Below are positions 1 through 11,251 of a stretch of 64,000 nucleotides of DNA, one piece after another (position 1 is the first letter of the stretch; each line of letters begins with the position of its first letter). This DNA comes from Pegea sp. RAD2-039 (Eukaryota; Chordata; Thaliacea; Salpida; Salpidae). Location of the stretch: the NCBI GenBank assembly GCA_034620365.1, contig JAQGEQ010000376.1:50001-114000 (forward strand), given 5' to 3'. A program made the translations under genes and the position numbers. A model generated the notes under the pieces. The model was not told the origin of the DNA, ran no database searches, and worked only from the letters and a program-made list of their open reading frames with translations.

Positions 1-498
1 ACTTATTCACTATTACTTACTCAATACAGCAATTTTTACACATTTTATGAATAAGCTTGTTCTTTCTTTTAATAAAAATTTGATAATTAAGTTAATTTTA
101 TTTTTGCTTATGAATATTATTACAGTTTAAACTAAAACTAAAATTAAATTTAACTATTTCTTTCATTAGATGTATTTTTTTATGGAATTGTCCCCTTAAC
201 TAGCTTCAATGAATAATACTATAGAGTACTTATTATAAAGCAAACTCTATTTTTTTTCAACGTTCTGTTTTATTTCAGAATCTTCTCATTCATCTGATTC
301 TACGATCATATACAACGAAAAAATCTATACAAGAAAAATAATTTAAATATCAATTACTAAAAATCATTCAACGTAACAGTCTTGATAAAGTGAAGTTGGT
401 TTGCCTACATTTTAAATACGCCTTTTGTGTTAAATTAAATGTAAGACTATTTTGTTGACTGAAAAGTTTACAAAAATAATTATAGCAACTTGATTCTA

Positions 499-725
499 TT
501 AATTAAACAGTTTTATTATTAAACAATTAGTATTTGTAATGTTGTAGAAATATAATTTCACTAATTTTCTACCGTTTGCCTTTGATTGATCAGCCACATT
601 ATGAAACTTGCTTTTAAGAGCTTTCTTAGAAGTTTCAGCAGCTGGAGATACTTCAATAGGAGGCTTAGTAGAGTTCTTAGTTGTTTCTTCACAATCTTGG
701 AAATCTTCTCGACTTTGGCTGAGAT
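499..725 (-). CDS. Conserved 227-nt terminal exon, unit 1 (charged, disordered protein tail)
   Basis: On the minus strand an acceptor (ttatttgaacag) opens a phase-1 exon of 227 nt ending in TAA. It encodes a charged, low-complexity tail beginning SQSREDFQDCEETTKNSTKP and continuing PPIEVSPAAETSKKALKSKF. The same exon, with identical length and an open frame, is at 14206-14432 and 28518-28744. The changes among copies are mostly amino-acid changing, so selection is not clear. A phase-1 donor that would fit lies at 4641. A second frame of the same exon is also open and could join, in phase 0, an ATG exon ending at 887 (MGDVVKQEERLLAKK). I prefer the first frame by composition. Family and function are not recognised. 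Confidence 0.55.
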
Positions 726-2133
726 CTGTTCAAATAAATTTAAATATATTTTAATTTGCTAAATATCAAATTCCTTTTGTGTTACGTTTTTTAAAAAGAA
801 AAAGCAGTTTGAGCCCAACACCATCTCTTCCTGGCTAATCACCTTCTTGGCTAACAACCTTTCTTCCTGCTTCACAACATCTCCCATTATGACTTAAAGG
901 ACACTTTTCAATCTCTTTTTAAATACAAACAAACTTTTATTCTAAGCTTATACTTATCAACCTCTAAACAATTTTCTTCATACAAGCTATATTTCAAAAC
1001 TCTATAAACTAAAATACAAGAAGAACAATGTAAGATATATTACAAAATATAAACTAACCAAAATTCAAAACCTAATCATTCAAAATTAGTAATACTTGAA
1101 ATAAAAGTGCTTTAAGTAATAAATATTGAATAAAAGATTATGCAATTGAATGATTTATCAGATACTAAAAAAGTGTTTGTATCACTAAAGTTAATTTTTT
1201 TTTTCAATAAAGCTAATAGCCAATTTCAATTGATGTTATTAACACCTTACCAACAAAGTCTAATACAAACTATGATCAAATGAAATTAATAATTAAAATA
1301 ATTAATCTGATCCTAAAATGCATTCAAATCAAGAAATTATAGTGGCTTAGTTTTAAAAAGAATTCTGCAAGATCAGTTAGATTAACATAATTATATAAGT
1401 TTTTCACCTACATTCAAAAATTCAAGTAAAAAGATAAAAGTTTAATAACAATAGTTTGAAAAGAGTGTAAAATGACTGCCTAAGAGCAAATGATATAATA
1501 ATTTCATGTCTTAGAATTATAGCATTTTCTTATACTGCATAACAGTAATTTACATTCACCAAGAAAGTTTGCACAATTTTTAATTTTACTAAATAATAGC
1601 TAGTTTATATAGTTTTATGGGTATTAATCTACTTTAGATAAAATTGAAAGATTGCAGACAGGGATAGAACATTTTTATTTTCAAGCCGTCTTCTTAAAAA
1701 CTTAGTTTAGCTTGCAAATTAAAGCATAATCTTTCTCTAATCATATTTCATATTTTTAATTAAAATTTTAATTGTCTTCTTTTTGAAAATATATGCGAGG
1801 AACTGGTTTTGTCATTTGTTTTAATACTTTTACTATTAAAATTACTCTTTGAAAACATCAAACTGAAACACTAATGATTTTGAAAAAATTTGCGATAAAT
1901 GACCGTAAAATATTTGTAATCTAAGATTTCAAATAGTTCTTAAAACTATCAACAGATTCCACTATCAACCAAATCCCTATTTTGATTAAGTGGCTTGAAT
2001 GCCTTCTAGGATTTAAACACTTTAATATATTAATTAGATTAGGAAGTGATTTAGAGTCAATGGTTTTCTTGACAATTTGAAGAGAGAGCAGTGAGAAGGT
2101 TGATATGTTTAGATACGCTAACAGTTGTATGCT

Positions 2134-2284
2134 AGCTGATCATGTGATCAGCTAATGTTGTGTTTATATTTGCAAGATTTTTATCAGTAGCATAGTAAGC
2201 TGATGATTTCTATAGCGCCTCTACTGGTTACTATTGTTTTGGTCGCTATGCTTCGTTGCTTACAAATGATTTCTGTGTCACGTG
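2134..2284. promoter_or_regulatory. Conserved E-box element with inverted repeat, unit 1
   Basis: A 9-bp inverted repeat with a 2-bp spacer (2134-2153, AGCTGATCA arms) is followed by a GCGCCTCTACTGG block and a CACGTG E-box at 2279-2284. The block recurs in unit 2 (15934-16006), unit 3 (34765-34838) and, diverged, outside the array at 46479-46635. Conservation of the spaced motifs while flanks decay suggests a regulatory element. It lies about 1.3 kb upstream of the minus-strand ATG at 887, so it could be that gene's promoter, but this is inference. Confidence 0.5.
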
Positions 2285-4173
2285 TTTAACAGTTGTTTAC
2301 AAAAACAGTTTCATATGTTGTGCCTGAAATAACCAAGTGTCTTACAAGATTTTGTTGCAATCGAAGCAGCGTTTTCGGGTTGATGAAACATATGTTGTTG
2401 ATGACATCGGCAATTAATAATTTGTAATGGGACTAGAAGAAAGACTAATTATATCACTATTGGAGATTGCTAGAAATTGTTGTAAAATGTTGTAGAAATC
2501 ATCAGTTGTTGTAGAAATGTTTACCTCCAATGTTAATTCAGAAACTATAATAAGAAAATTTTTAATGTCTCATATAGAGGTTTAGAAATTAAGAAACTAA
2601 ATCACAAAACATAAAACCATATCTGTTAATGAATCAGAATACAGTTGTATATTTTTAAAAGTTTATGAAAATGTAGTTTTATAAAAACCTAAATATTGTA
2701 GTTGAAGATTTACTTAAAATAATTGTCCTGTTGGTTTTGATTAAGAATAACAGAAACAATTTAAAGGCCTTTGCGGCAGTTTATGTTAAAAAGAACTTGA
2801 TCTATAAAAAAGAAAGAAAGTGATTTATTTTGTAGTGAGCAAATCAGTTAGCAATTACAGAAGAGTTTGATTATAGAAAAAAATTGGAAATTTTGAACTT
2901 TTATACTTGCTTATAGTTAACTTCAGCAAAGCAACTGACAAAGAAATAACTTACAACAAAGAATGGTGCTCCCGGTTGTCATTTTAGGGAAATAAACTCT
3001 CAAAGATCTCATATGTCTTATCAAAAATAGTTCATTAAAAACCTCAAAAAAAGATAAAATACCCTCACTATCCAAGTCTAATATACCAATCTTACAAACA
3101 ATTTGATTATTTTAACAAGTAGCACCGACTTGAAGAATTTGCATGATAATAACATCTAGTATCTATCCACCGACTTGGAATCCAAATTAAGACTCTCTCG
3201 TTTGGCTTACAAGCAACAAATGCAAAAATATGTTTAAAGTTAGTTGATAAGAGCTTTGAAAACTTATCAAAGATGATCTTACAAATATTTGAAAGAATAA
3301 AGATAAAAATGATTATTTCAAAAGCTTCATCTCACCAACAAGTATTTATGAAACGACTTCACGAGAAACGCTGACAAAAAATTCAAAAACACAAAATTGA
3401 TCATGATATGATTTTATTAAACATTTTCTTCAATATAGAAGAATTGAAACAGAAAATCGAGTTGAGAATAAAGTTGTTTTATAATTAAAATAAAAACTTC
3501 CCAATTAGTCTTCGCTTTCTCGTTTTTGTTATCAAAGCCATCTTTGTGGATTTACAAAACATTGTTGCACCTAAAAATTAGTAGATGACATCAACATACT
3601 TTTGATTCTACAAATCTTGTTTTATAAAAGATACACAAAAGTTGTAAAATAAATTTTTTGATGAACAATAATCTGTAAAACTTTAGACTAATTCTACACT
3701 GATTATTTTTAATCATTATTTTAAATGATATTAAACAAACCAAATGAGAGTTTCTCCTAGTAAATCAATCTTTACATCAGCAACATACTCTTCAGTATTA
3801 ACAAATTCTGTTGAATTCTGAGCCTTCATTTAATTATAGCTTTCCTAAGCCATCACAATATTCGAGACAAGTTTTTACCTTGTGATTACTCATAAATTGT
3901 TAATTCCAATTAAATTAGATGTAAAGGAAAAAGTATTTATATGCAAATGAACCACAAGGTCGAAGATAAATGCAGGCAATGGAATGCTATAAAAATGAAA
4001 TTGTCGATTTTGATAGACATGTTTGTGAATAAATATTCAATTCAACAAACTCACATCTGGCTGCAATGTGATTTAGATTTGATGATCGTGGAGCTATTAT
4101 TTATCTAGCTGTTTTCTTGCTTCATCTGCAGAATGGGTTTGTTTTGGTTCATGAAAGATGTTGATAAATATCT

Positions 4174-4752
4174 TCAAACTTCACGTTCTACTGCAAGTTG
4201 AGAGAACTGTTCATTAAACTGTTAGTAAACAAATATTTGGTTTTTGTATTCAAAAATTTATAAGTATTTATAATTATTTTGATGTTTTGTAAATAAATCA
4301 ATAACATTTTCTTCAATCTAAATATAAATTTCTAATTTATTTAAAATTTGAGAAAAAATTTGTGGATTTTGTGTTTTCTAAAACTGAAATAATTGAAATC
4401 AGGAAAAATTTTATTGGTGATTTAAAGCTGTTTAAACAGTTATACAGGTTTACCTTGTTAGATATGGTTTAATTTATATACTCTAGCAATTTTCTTTGAA
4501 AATTATAATCATAAAATTAATAGTTTAGTTTTATTTCAAATCTGTTCGTTGATATTAGATGTTTGCTGGAGTTTTTCAAGATAAGATTATAATAGGACTT
4601 CATCAAAACAACAAATATTTTTAATGAAAATCAATGAAACCTGAACAATCTACAGCAACTGAAAAATGTTTAGATTTTCTCTTGTTGCATTCGGACATTC
4701 TCATCAGCTGACATTTGTCTAAATTGTCATCTGAATCTTCATTTTCCACCAG
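4174..4752 (-). CDS. Micro-exon gene, unit 1: 112-nt exon plus 17-nt terminal exon
   Basis: The minus-strand segment 4752-4641 is open and reads LVENEDSDDNLDKCQLMRMS, continuing to FSVAVDCS, with a phase-1 donor (TCA G|GTTTC). About 450 nt downstream a strong acceptor (ctctcaacttgcag) opens a 17-nt phase-1 exon at 4190-4174 encoding VEREV and a stop. The 17-nt exon is found six times in the array with constant length, frame and stop. The start is not resolved here: the frame stays open upstream without an ATG or clear acceptor, while the paralog at 32159 has an ATG at the homologous place. Acidic and Lys/Arg-rich patches alternate. No family recognised. Confidence 0.5.
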
Positions 4753-5256
4753 ATAGTTTAAAAAAGTTTGAAATTTGACCAACAAACTCAGTAATTTCGA
4801 ATTTTGAAGTTTTATTTAAAGTTAATCAAATGGGTAACCCAAACTTTTATAAAAAAGTAGCTGATGATATAAATAGTCGAAAATGTAATGTAGTTTTTAC
4901 TAAGAGTTTTTTTTTCGTTTAATACTGACCAGCTTCTTATAGAAAATTTAGAAGCAGTTTAAATAAATATCTATTACTAACATGACGTTTAGATTCAATA
5001 TTAATTTTAATCTAAATGAATAATCAAAACTATGTTCATAGAAAGTAATAACAAATATACAATTCAGTTTTGATCTAGAGTTAAGTAATATGAAATGTAA
5101 TTGTTGTTTAAAAACTTTTTAAAATATTAAAAGTAATAAAATTATAATTTATATCTATATATATTTACAAAATACACTTAAATAAATACCAAATTAAAAT
5201 ATTTATCATTATATAAATACATTTATAAACAAAACAGAAATACCATACAATACCAT

Positions 5257-5334
5257 GACGCTTATAACCTCAAACCTTGCACTATCTCAAGCCTCTTGGT
5301 AGCTGGATTACAAGCATATGCCACAACCCTCAGC
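5257..5334 (-). pseudogene. 7SL-like locus type C, Alu-domain relic, unit 1
   Basis: Only the 5' Alu-domain portion is recognisable: TTGTGGC, GCTTGTAATCCAGCTAC and AGGCTTGAGAT are kept, but the conserved 5' end GCCGGGCG is changed to GCTGAGGG and no 3' partner strand is found. Flanks still resemble those of the type A locus, so it came from the same ancestral duplication and not from retroposition. Read as a pseudogene. Confidence 0.65.
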
Positions 5335-5929
5335 GAATGTGAGTTTTCAAAATATTATTTAAACGCAAAGTGTTTTTTTTATATAATCTTCTCTTTCGAA
5401 AGTCACTTTTCAAATATTGATCAACTAAAGATATAAAAGAGAAATAAAACAAATTTGAAACTACATTTTTTTTAATCCTAACCATTTTCAAGTTAATCTA
5501 AAATTAAAAATTTAAGTTTACTCAAAAACCTCCTTAATGAAATCAAAACTTGTTATTATTTAATATTTATGAATATGAAAAAGTGTCATTCTACATTACT
5601 TTAAAATTTCATAAATATAAATGTAATAATTAATGTTCTCTTTTCAAAAATATTATAAATTTTTTTAATTATGATACATCATTTTCTTACTGAATATTCT
5701 GATTGGTATTACTTGAAGATAGTATGTGATTCAATTTACTACTCTAATATTCCTAAAGTGAAGATAACATCTAGAAACCATACTAACTGTTCTACTAATA
5801 TATGAAGCAGAATTTTCTGTACAACAGATTATTGTAAAAAAAGGAATTGTCAACTTCAATATAAACATCATCAACAGATACTGTTGATATCATCATCGAT
5901 TAAATGGCTGCACATCTAAGTTCTGCAAT

Positions 5930-6345
5930 TTGATAAATTCATTTCTTACGAACACTAGGGTAACAAGTCTATTAAGACAAAAGCTGCTCTGTACCATTCA
6001 AAATCAAAACTAGAGTAAGATAGGTGTGTTTACTCAATACAACACTCTTCGGGATTTTCTTTTTAATGTTACTACGATAAGGCTTTTATACGTGTGTCAA
6101 AGGAGTTTATCTTCATTTAAGATCTGATAGAAATATTTTTAATGCATCACGTCTAAAGACAAAGAGCAAAGTAAAATACATCTTCATTTGCGTCCTACTT
6201 TTTGCTGATGATGAAACAATTGTTGCATAATAAGCTAAAACCTACAGATACTGATAGATTAATTCTCAGCAGCCTGCAACAACTTCGGGATCAAAATCAA
6301 TTTAAATATATTTCTAGACGTCCGTCTATTTTGTAGAAATTAGAC
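5930..6345 (+). mobile_element. LINE reverse-transcriptase relic, unit 1
   Basis: The plus strand carries decayed non-LTR retrotransposon reverse transcriptase. Readable blocks in order are a GIFF-like block near 6050, RSDRNIFNASRLKTKSKVK near 6120-6175, the catalytic FADD box near 6200, and ACNNFGIKINLN near 6270-6305. Several in-frame stops lie between them, including two directly after the FADDETIVA box, so it cannot encode an enzyme. The order and spacing match the palm region of LINE reverse transcriptases; the clade is not assigned. The same relic is in unit 2, so the insertion predates the array duplication. Confidence 0.75.
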
Positions 6346-6731
6346 TTATTCTTATGTTTGTATTTGTTCATTAACATTTTACTGATTTTATAAATTTCTG
6401 GTGGCACCCATAAACGCTAAACTTTAAATAGTTTATAAATACCGTGAAGATACTGTTCATTCAGGATTGTCCCATAGGAGACCCCAGTTAATTTTTGGAA
6501 CCGATCGATGTGACGGTTCATGAAAAATATTAAAGTAGAAACTCACTTAAAAGTACAAAAAGTGTAAAGCTGATTGTCTTTTAAACGAGCTGGCTAGATA
6601 TGATATGTGTTTCTGCCGCTGTTTTACAATTATAAAAGAATTTTATAATAAATTACGTAAAATTGTAGCTGTTTATGTAAAATTTTCTGTATTTATAAAA
6701 TTTTATACTCATTATTTTATTCTTTTGCAAT

Positions 6732-6827
6732 TTAGCTGTTTTGGGGATGTGAAAATGAAGATGACTTCCTGGTGGGTTCATTGTCAGTGTCGGCATCATT
6801 ATTTTCAATATCATGGTTACTAGTCAC
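6732..6827 (-). CDS. Acidic 96-nt exon, unit 1
   Basis: A strong acceptor (caatttctag) opens a phase-0 frame of 31 codons ending in TAA: VTSNHDIENNDADTDNEPTR, then a Ser-rich end SSSFSHPQNS. The unit 2 copy (20421-20516) has the same length with one Thr to Ile change. Composition is like the other array exons (Asp/Glu/Asn runs). The upstream exon is not identified; the CRE cluster begins just upstream, so this may be near the 5' end of a gene. A competing frame reads across the acceptor from an ATG in the CRE region (MTLLTLVVTSTLSF) and differs between units by two silent changes. Function unknown. Confidence 0.4.
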   Translation of the reverse strand: MTSNHDIENNDADTDNEPTRKSSSFSHPQNS

Positions 6828-6870
6828 CTAGAAATTGTTTTGTTGACTTCAAACAATCAAACGACAATGT

Positions 6871-7230
6871 TGACGTCACAACCAACGTCAACAGCGTCAT
6901 CTTCTTATATTTCCTTAGAAAAAGCTCTTCGCTCAGTTTACTCTTGATCTTTAAATTTCTTAACTGTGATTGATAACTTTACAACCACACAAGTTCACCA
7001 GTGACGTCATCGATTCAATTCGATGTAATACTGTTACAATTGAGAAAGCTTTGACACACATTCAGCATATTTACTTTGGTCACGTGATGGATAACGTTTT
7101 TGACGCAAATGGTAGTGGAGTTGATGACGTCGATGATAATGGTTGTTGTTAGTGCGTTTCACTTCATTCGGAGTGTAGGGAATGGTCTTCCTGTCAAATT
7201 GATACTCAATTGATGCTAATGATGACGTCA
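6871..7230. promoter_or_regulatory. CRE cluster, unit 1
   Basis: Three exact TGACGTCA sites (6871-6878, 7002-7009, 7223-7230) plus one near-match (7125-7132) and a CACGTG E-box (7081-7086) lie within 360 bp. TGACGTCA is the palindromic CREB/ATF site. The short ORFs overlapping here shift frame between units and are not believable as genes. The cluster sits between the 7SL type A locus and the minus-strand exon at 6732-6827 and could serve either. Confidence 0.6.
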
Positions 7231-7409
7231 CAAACACTTGTCAATAAAATAGTAGAGATTTTTGAGGTAATAATTGATTGAGAGTAACAGCAAGAGAACA
7301 AGCAAGTGATCTGTCAATAATTCAATCGTGTCATCATCTACTCAGTGATATTTACAAATTAATTCTGTTTTTTTTTAAATTATTTTAATTAATTATCTAA
7401 AAATTTGGA

Positions 7410-7671
7410 AAAAGAAATGGGTCCAATACTACCGGTTAGGCTGTGACACTTATTTAGAGAAATGATCGGATGACTTTATTAATATTCTGGTCAAAGTACT
7501 ACAATAGAGAAAATTGCCTAAAGAAATCAGGTAGAACATTGAACCAATTAGAATCAGAAAGAAGTTCAAACATCTGATCATAAAACAGTGTACACAGCTC
7601 CTAACCTCATACCGTCCACCATCTCAAGCCTCCTAGTAGCTGGATTACAAGCGCACGCCACAACGCCCGGC
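7410..7671 (-). ncRNA. 7SL/SRP-RNA-like gene, type A, unit 1
   Basis: Read on the minus strand from 7671, the 5' end GCCGGGCGUUGUGGCGUGCG, followed by CUUGUAAUCCAGCUACUAGG and AGGCUUGAGAU, matches the metazoan SRP RNA Alu domain. The 3' end (AAGUGUCACAGCC ... GGACCCAUUUC) matches the 7SL 3' strand and is followed by a T5 run typical of Pol III termination. The halves pair as helix 5: GGUUAG/CUAACC, GCUGUG/CACAGC, ACACU/AGUGU and AUGAUC/GAUCAU. A TATA-like TATAAATA lies about 24-31 bp upstream. At about 262 nt it is somewhat shorter than the human RNA (about 300). I see no helix-8 SRP54-binding motif (the GGAGCAGG-type internal loop), so it may be SRP RNA with a very diverged S domain, a 7SL-derived RNA, or a pseudogene. 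Confidence 0.78.
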
Positions 7672-8009
7672 GAAAATACGTTTTCGAAATAATATTTATA
7701 CCTTTTTTCTTATAATAATATTTCTCCTTAAACATCAATTTCCTAATTTCATTGCTTTTTGAATAATTACATAAATAAAAATTTGTTTTGTTCTTACTTA
7801 TTTAATACAAAAAAAATTCTTAACTAAATTGCTGTTTTAGGTTATTGCACAATTAGTACTTGGAAGCAGCTGTCATCAGACATTGTCATCTTAAGATCAC
7901 TCGCGTTGTTTAAGTAAAAGTTGAACTCATCTAATATTGCCAACATTACCATTTATAAATTGTGATTTGTTTTCGTTTTGATAATATAAACTCTATAGGT
8001 ATTATTTGT

Positions 8010-8090
8010 GAAAATGTATGTTAACGAGAGCTACTCTCTTCAGGCATTGTGCCTCGCGTTTATTGTAATAAATAAATAAATAAATAGACA
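8010..8090 (+). repeat. SINE/LINE-type 3' tail, unit 1
   Basis: CTCTCTTCAGGCATTGTGCC followed by TCGCGTTTATTGTAATAAATAAATAAATAAA is the 3' end of a dispersed repeat. Variants occur at 21709-21776 (plus), 42434-42516 (minus) and 61470-61530 (plus), where a tRNA-like head is attached. The head is not visible here. Confidence 0.65.
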
Positions 8091-9388
8091 AATGAATAAT
8101 AGAAATCTAGCAATTTTTGCTAAAGACTAAAAATAATTTTAGTTTAGTTTAATTATAAAAACATTACCAGAAAACCACTGAATTATTTTTGTGAAATTTA
8201 TAATATTTTAATTTATTTTTGTAATTTTGAATTTAAGTTGAACATGAAACGTCAAAGAGAAACAAAACTTGTTTCTATATTATTATTTAGTTTGCTATTT
8301 TAAATGTGATTAAGCTACATGCATTGAGTATAGTCAAATTTAAATATATCAGTTGACCAACTACAATTTTTGATCACAAAATACAGTTAAATAATGATAA
8401 AGTTGAATTCCTCTATTTAATCAAAGGTGATATTTTGGTTTGCATTTTTTGATCACTTAATTCTACATTGGCTTCACTTTCAAAGCCATTAGCAATCATC
8501 TAACATTCTTAACGTATTATTGTAGTATCTGTTTCACTTATTCACTTTTACTGTATTGCTAAAGCAAATTATAAACATTTTATAATCAAGCTTTTTCTGG
8601 CTTATACTTTTAACTTTTAAAATTAAGTTTTGTTGATTTGTACTTATGAGCTAAAGATACAAATTAAACTGAATTGAAATATAACTAAAGAACTCATTAA
8701 CCGTAGTTTTATTATTACATTTAGATTTAGCAAAAACTCACAAAAGATTAAACGAGTTTCACAAGATATACACAGAAGATACTAAATGATATTAATTAAA
8801 TGAGCTTCTCTTACTTTAGCTTTGATTACATGAAGATCTGTTGATAAATTCACTTCTTTCACTGACAAGTAGTACATAATTTCTAATATAGAGTAAACAC
8901 TAAATTTAATTCAATTATATGTTTTATTTAAATAGTTTTCTCGTTCATCTGATTACATGTAATTATACGATTGTATACAACAAGAAATCTATACCAAAAA
9001 TTCAGTTCAACATAAATTAATAAAATATTCAACATATACCAAACATAAAACCTCGTTTGCTATTCTAATGCTCTCACATTGTTTGGTCAAGCATTAGTTA
9101 ATAGACCTTGTCAAAAAAATTGTGTTTGTCTCAACTTTTCTCTAAGTACACTTTTTCAATGGTAGTGTATCAAAGTAGAATGTAAGACGTAAAGGAATAA
9201 AGAATTATATGCAAATGAAAGGTCAAAAGAAAAATGGACAAAATGAATGTTATAATGATGAAACCATCGATTTTGGCAGACACGTTTGTGAATGAATAAG
9301 CTATTACAACAAACGCACATTTGGCTGCAATGTGATTGAGATTTGATGATCGTGGAACTATTATTTAACTAGCTGTTTTCTTGCTTCA

Positions 9389-10130
9389 TCTACATAATCG
9401 GTTTATTTTAGTTCATAAATGATGTTGATAAATGTCTTCAAACTTCATGCTCGTCTGCAATTTAAAAAAACTGTTTGTTAAACTGTTTGTAAACAAATTT
9501 TTGTTTTTGTATTCAAAATTTGATAAGTATTTCTAATTATTTTGATGTCTTGTAAATAAATAAAAACATTTTCTTCAAAATAAAGATAAAAATTAAATTT
9601 ATTTAAAAATTGAAAAACAATTTGTGGAATTTGTGTTTTTAAAACTGAAATAAGTGAAAACAGGAAAAACTTTATTGGTCATTTAAAGCTGTTTTCTCAT
9701 TTGGTAAAGTCAATAATAGAAAACAAACGAAAATTTGATGAAAATCAATCTAATCTAATCTAATCAATCAATCAATCATCTGCTGAATCGGTTTATTTTT
9801 GTTCACCAAAGATGTTGATGAATGTCTTCAAACTTCATGTTCGTCTGCAAGTTAATAAAACTGTTTGTTAAACTGTTTGTAAACAAATTTTTGTTTTTGT
9901 ATTCAAAATTTGATACGTGTTTATAATTATTTTGATGTTTTGTAAAATAATAAAAATATTTTCTTTAATCTAAAGATAAAAATTCAAATTATTTAAAAAT
10001 TAAAAAACAATTTGTGGATTTTGTGTTTTTAAAACTGAAATAATTGAAATCAGGAAAAATTTTCTTGGTCATTTAAAGCTGTTTTCTCATTTGGTAAAAT
10101 CAATAATAGAAAACAAACAAACGTTTGATG
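9389..10130. repeat. Local tandem duplication (about 390 bp period) with (AATC)n
   Basis: The block starting near 9389 recurs near 9778, including the 17-nt exon, its polypyrimidine tract and downstream AT-rich sequence. An AATC/AATCT microsatellite at about 9746-9777 sits at the junction. Unit 2 has only one copy (near 24180-24540), so the duplication arose after the units separated or was lost there. Confidence 0.8.
9438..9844 (-). pseudogene. Duplicated copies of the 17-nt terminal exon, unit 1
   Basis: Two further copies of the 17-nt exon (9438-9454 and 9828-9844), both reading DEHEV and stop in phase 1, lie in a local duplication separated by an AATC microsatellite. The paralogous upstream exon at about 10437-10520 keeps the CQLIRMSECN core and the phase-1 donor, but a 1-nt deletion upstream brings stops into frame. 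I therefore read this copy as broken or 5'-truncated. Confidence 0.4.
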
Positions 10131-10601
10131 AAAGACCGTTTATTATTGGATCACAAATTTTTACAATTATTACAAAAATCATTTTATAAAAGTTTCTTCG
10201 AAACTTAAACCAAAAATCTTTTATTTATTTCAAATTGAATTATTTATATTTACTTCTTAACAAAACTTTGCAACAACAAAGTAGCAACATGAAAGTAGTG
10301 ACTTTGAAGTCAAAGTATTTAGCATCCAAATGCAATTCTTCGTTGATATTAGATGTTTGCTTGAGTCTTTCAAGATAAGATTATAAGAGGACTGCATTAA
10401 AACAACAAATATTTTTAATGAAAATCAATGAAACCTGAATAAACTATAGCAACTGAAAAAAGTTTAGATTTTCTCCTGTTGCATTCGGACATTCTTATCA
10501 GCTGACATTTGTCTAAATGGTCCAAATATCTTCATCATTTACCTGATAAGTACGATCAAGTCTTAACCAACATATCGATTAATCTTTGATTAACAAATTA
10601 C

Positions 10602-10722
10602 CTGATAATTATTAGATTTTTTAGGAAGATCTATTTGTTAAAAGCTTTATATTGTACCATACTCTTTAAGTTTGCTTCAAATCTTAGAAAAAGATTCGTA
10701 GATATCAGAATTCTGCTGGAAT
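10602..10722 (-). pseudogene. 121-nt exon copy with an in-frame stop, unit 1
   Basis: Splice sites and length are the same as at 25018-25138, but the codon after AFNK is TAG, so this copy is truncated. The upstream paralogous exon (near 10800-10870) also lacks a clear acceptor. Confidence 0.45.
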
Positions 10723-11251
10723 CTATAAATATAAAGAAAACTGCAATAAACCAACAAATAAAGTAAATGATATCAAATTGAACTAACCTGAACAAACAAC
10801 AGCAACTGAAAAAACGTCTGATTTGATTATTTTGTATTTAGATACTCTCATCAGCCGAGATTTGTCAATCGATCAGATCATCCACCATTAATTACAAAAG
10901 TTTTATATTTGACCAACAAATCCAGTAACCTTCAATTTACAAGTTTTGTTTTAAAATAATCAGTTGTATAACTCAAAATTTTTATCAAAGTTTAAACTTG
11001 TAGCTGATGATATAAATAGTTAAAAATGAGATTCAGTTTTTGCTAAGAGTTGTTTATTATTTAAAACTGACCAGCAAAGTTTGAACATTAGAAGAAAAAT
11101 TTGGTTTCTTCGATTCTCTATTCAAAATCTCATCGAATTAAGGGTAAGTAGTTGTACTCTCATGTGACCTACAAAACTAAAAATGTAGGATTCTGTGAAG
11201 AAAATCAATCATTAAAATAAATCACAAGATAGGGCTGTAGTAACAAATTAC

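Noticed and set aside
4080-4110. UUGAUGAUCGU resembling the U3 snoRNA box C'
   Set aside because: No matching box D, no U3 5' domain and no conserved spacing; chance match.
6605-6823. 72-codon plus-strand ORF
   Set aside because: The unit 2 copy has an early stop and there is no splice or family support; the minus strand carries the better exon.
7034-7237. 67-codon minus-strand ORF conserved in unit 2 (20704-20928)
   Set aside because: It overlaps the CRE palindromes, and an indel changes the frame between units, giving unrelated C-termini; conservation is explained by the regulatory sites.
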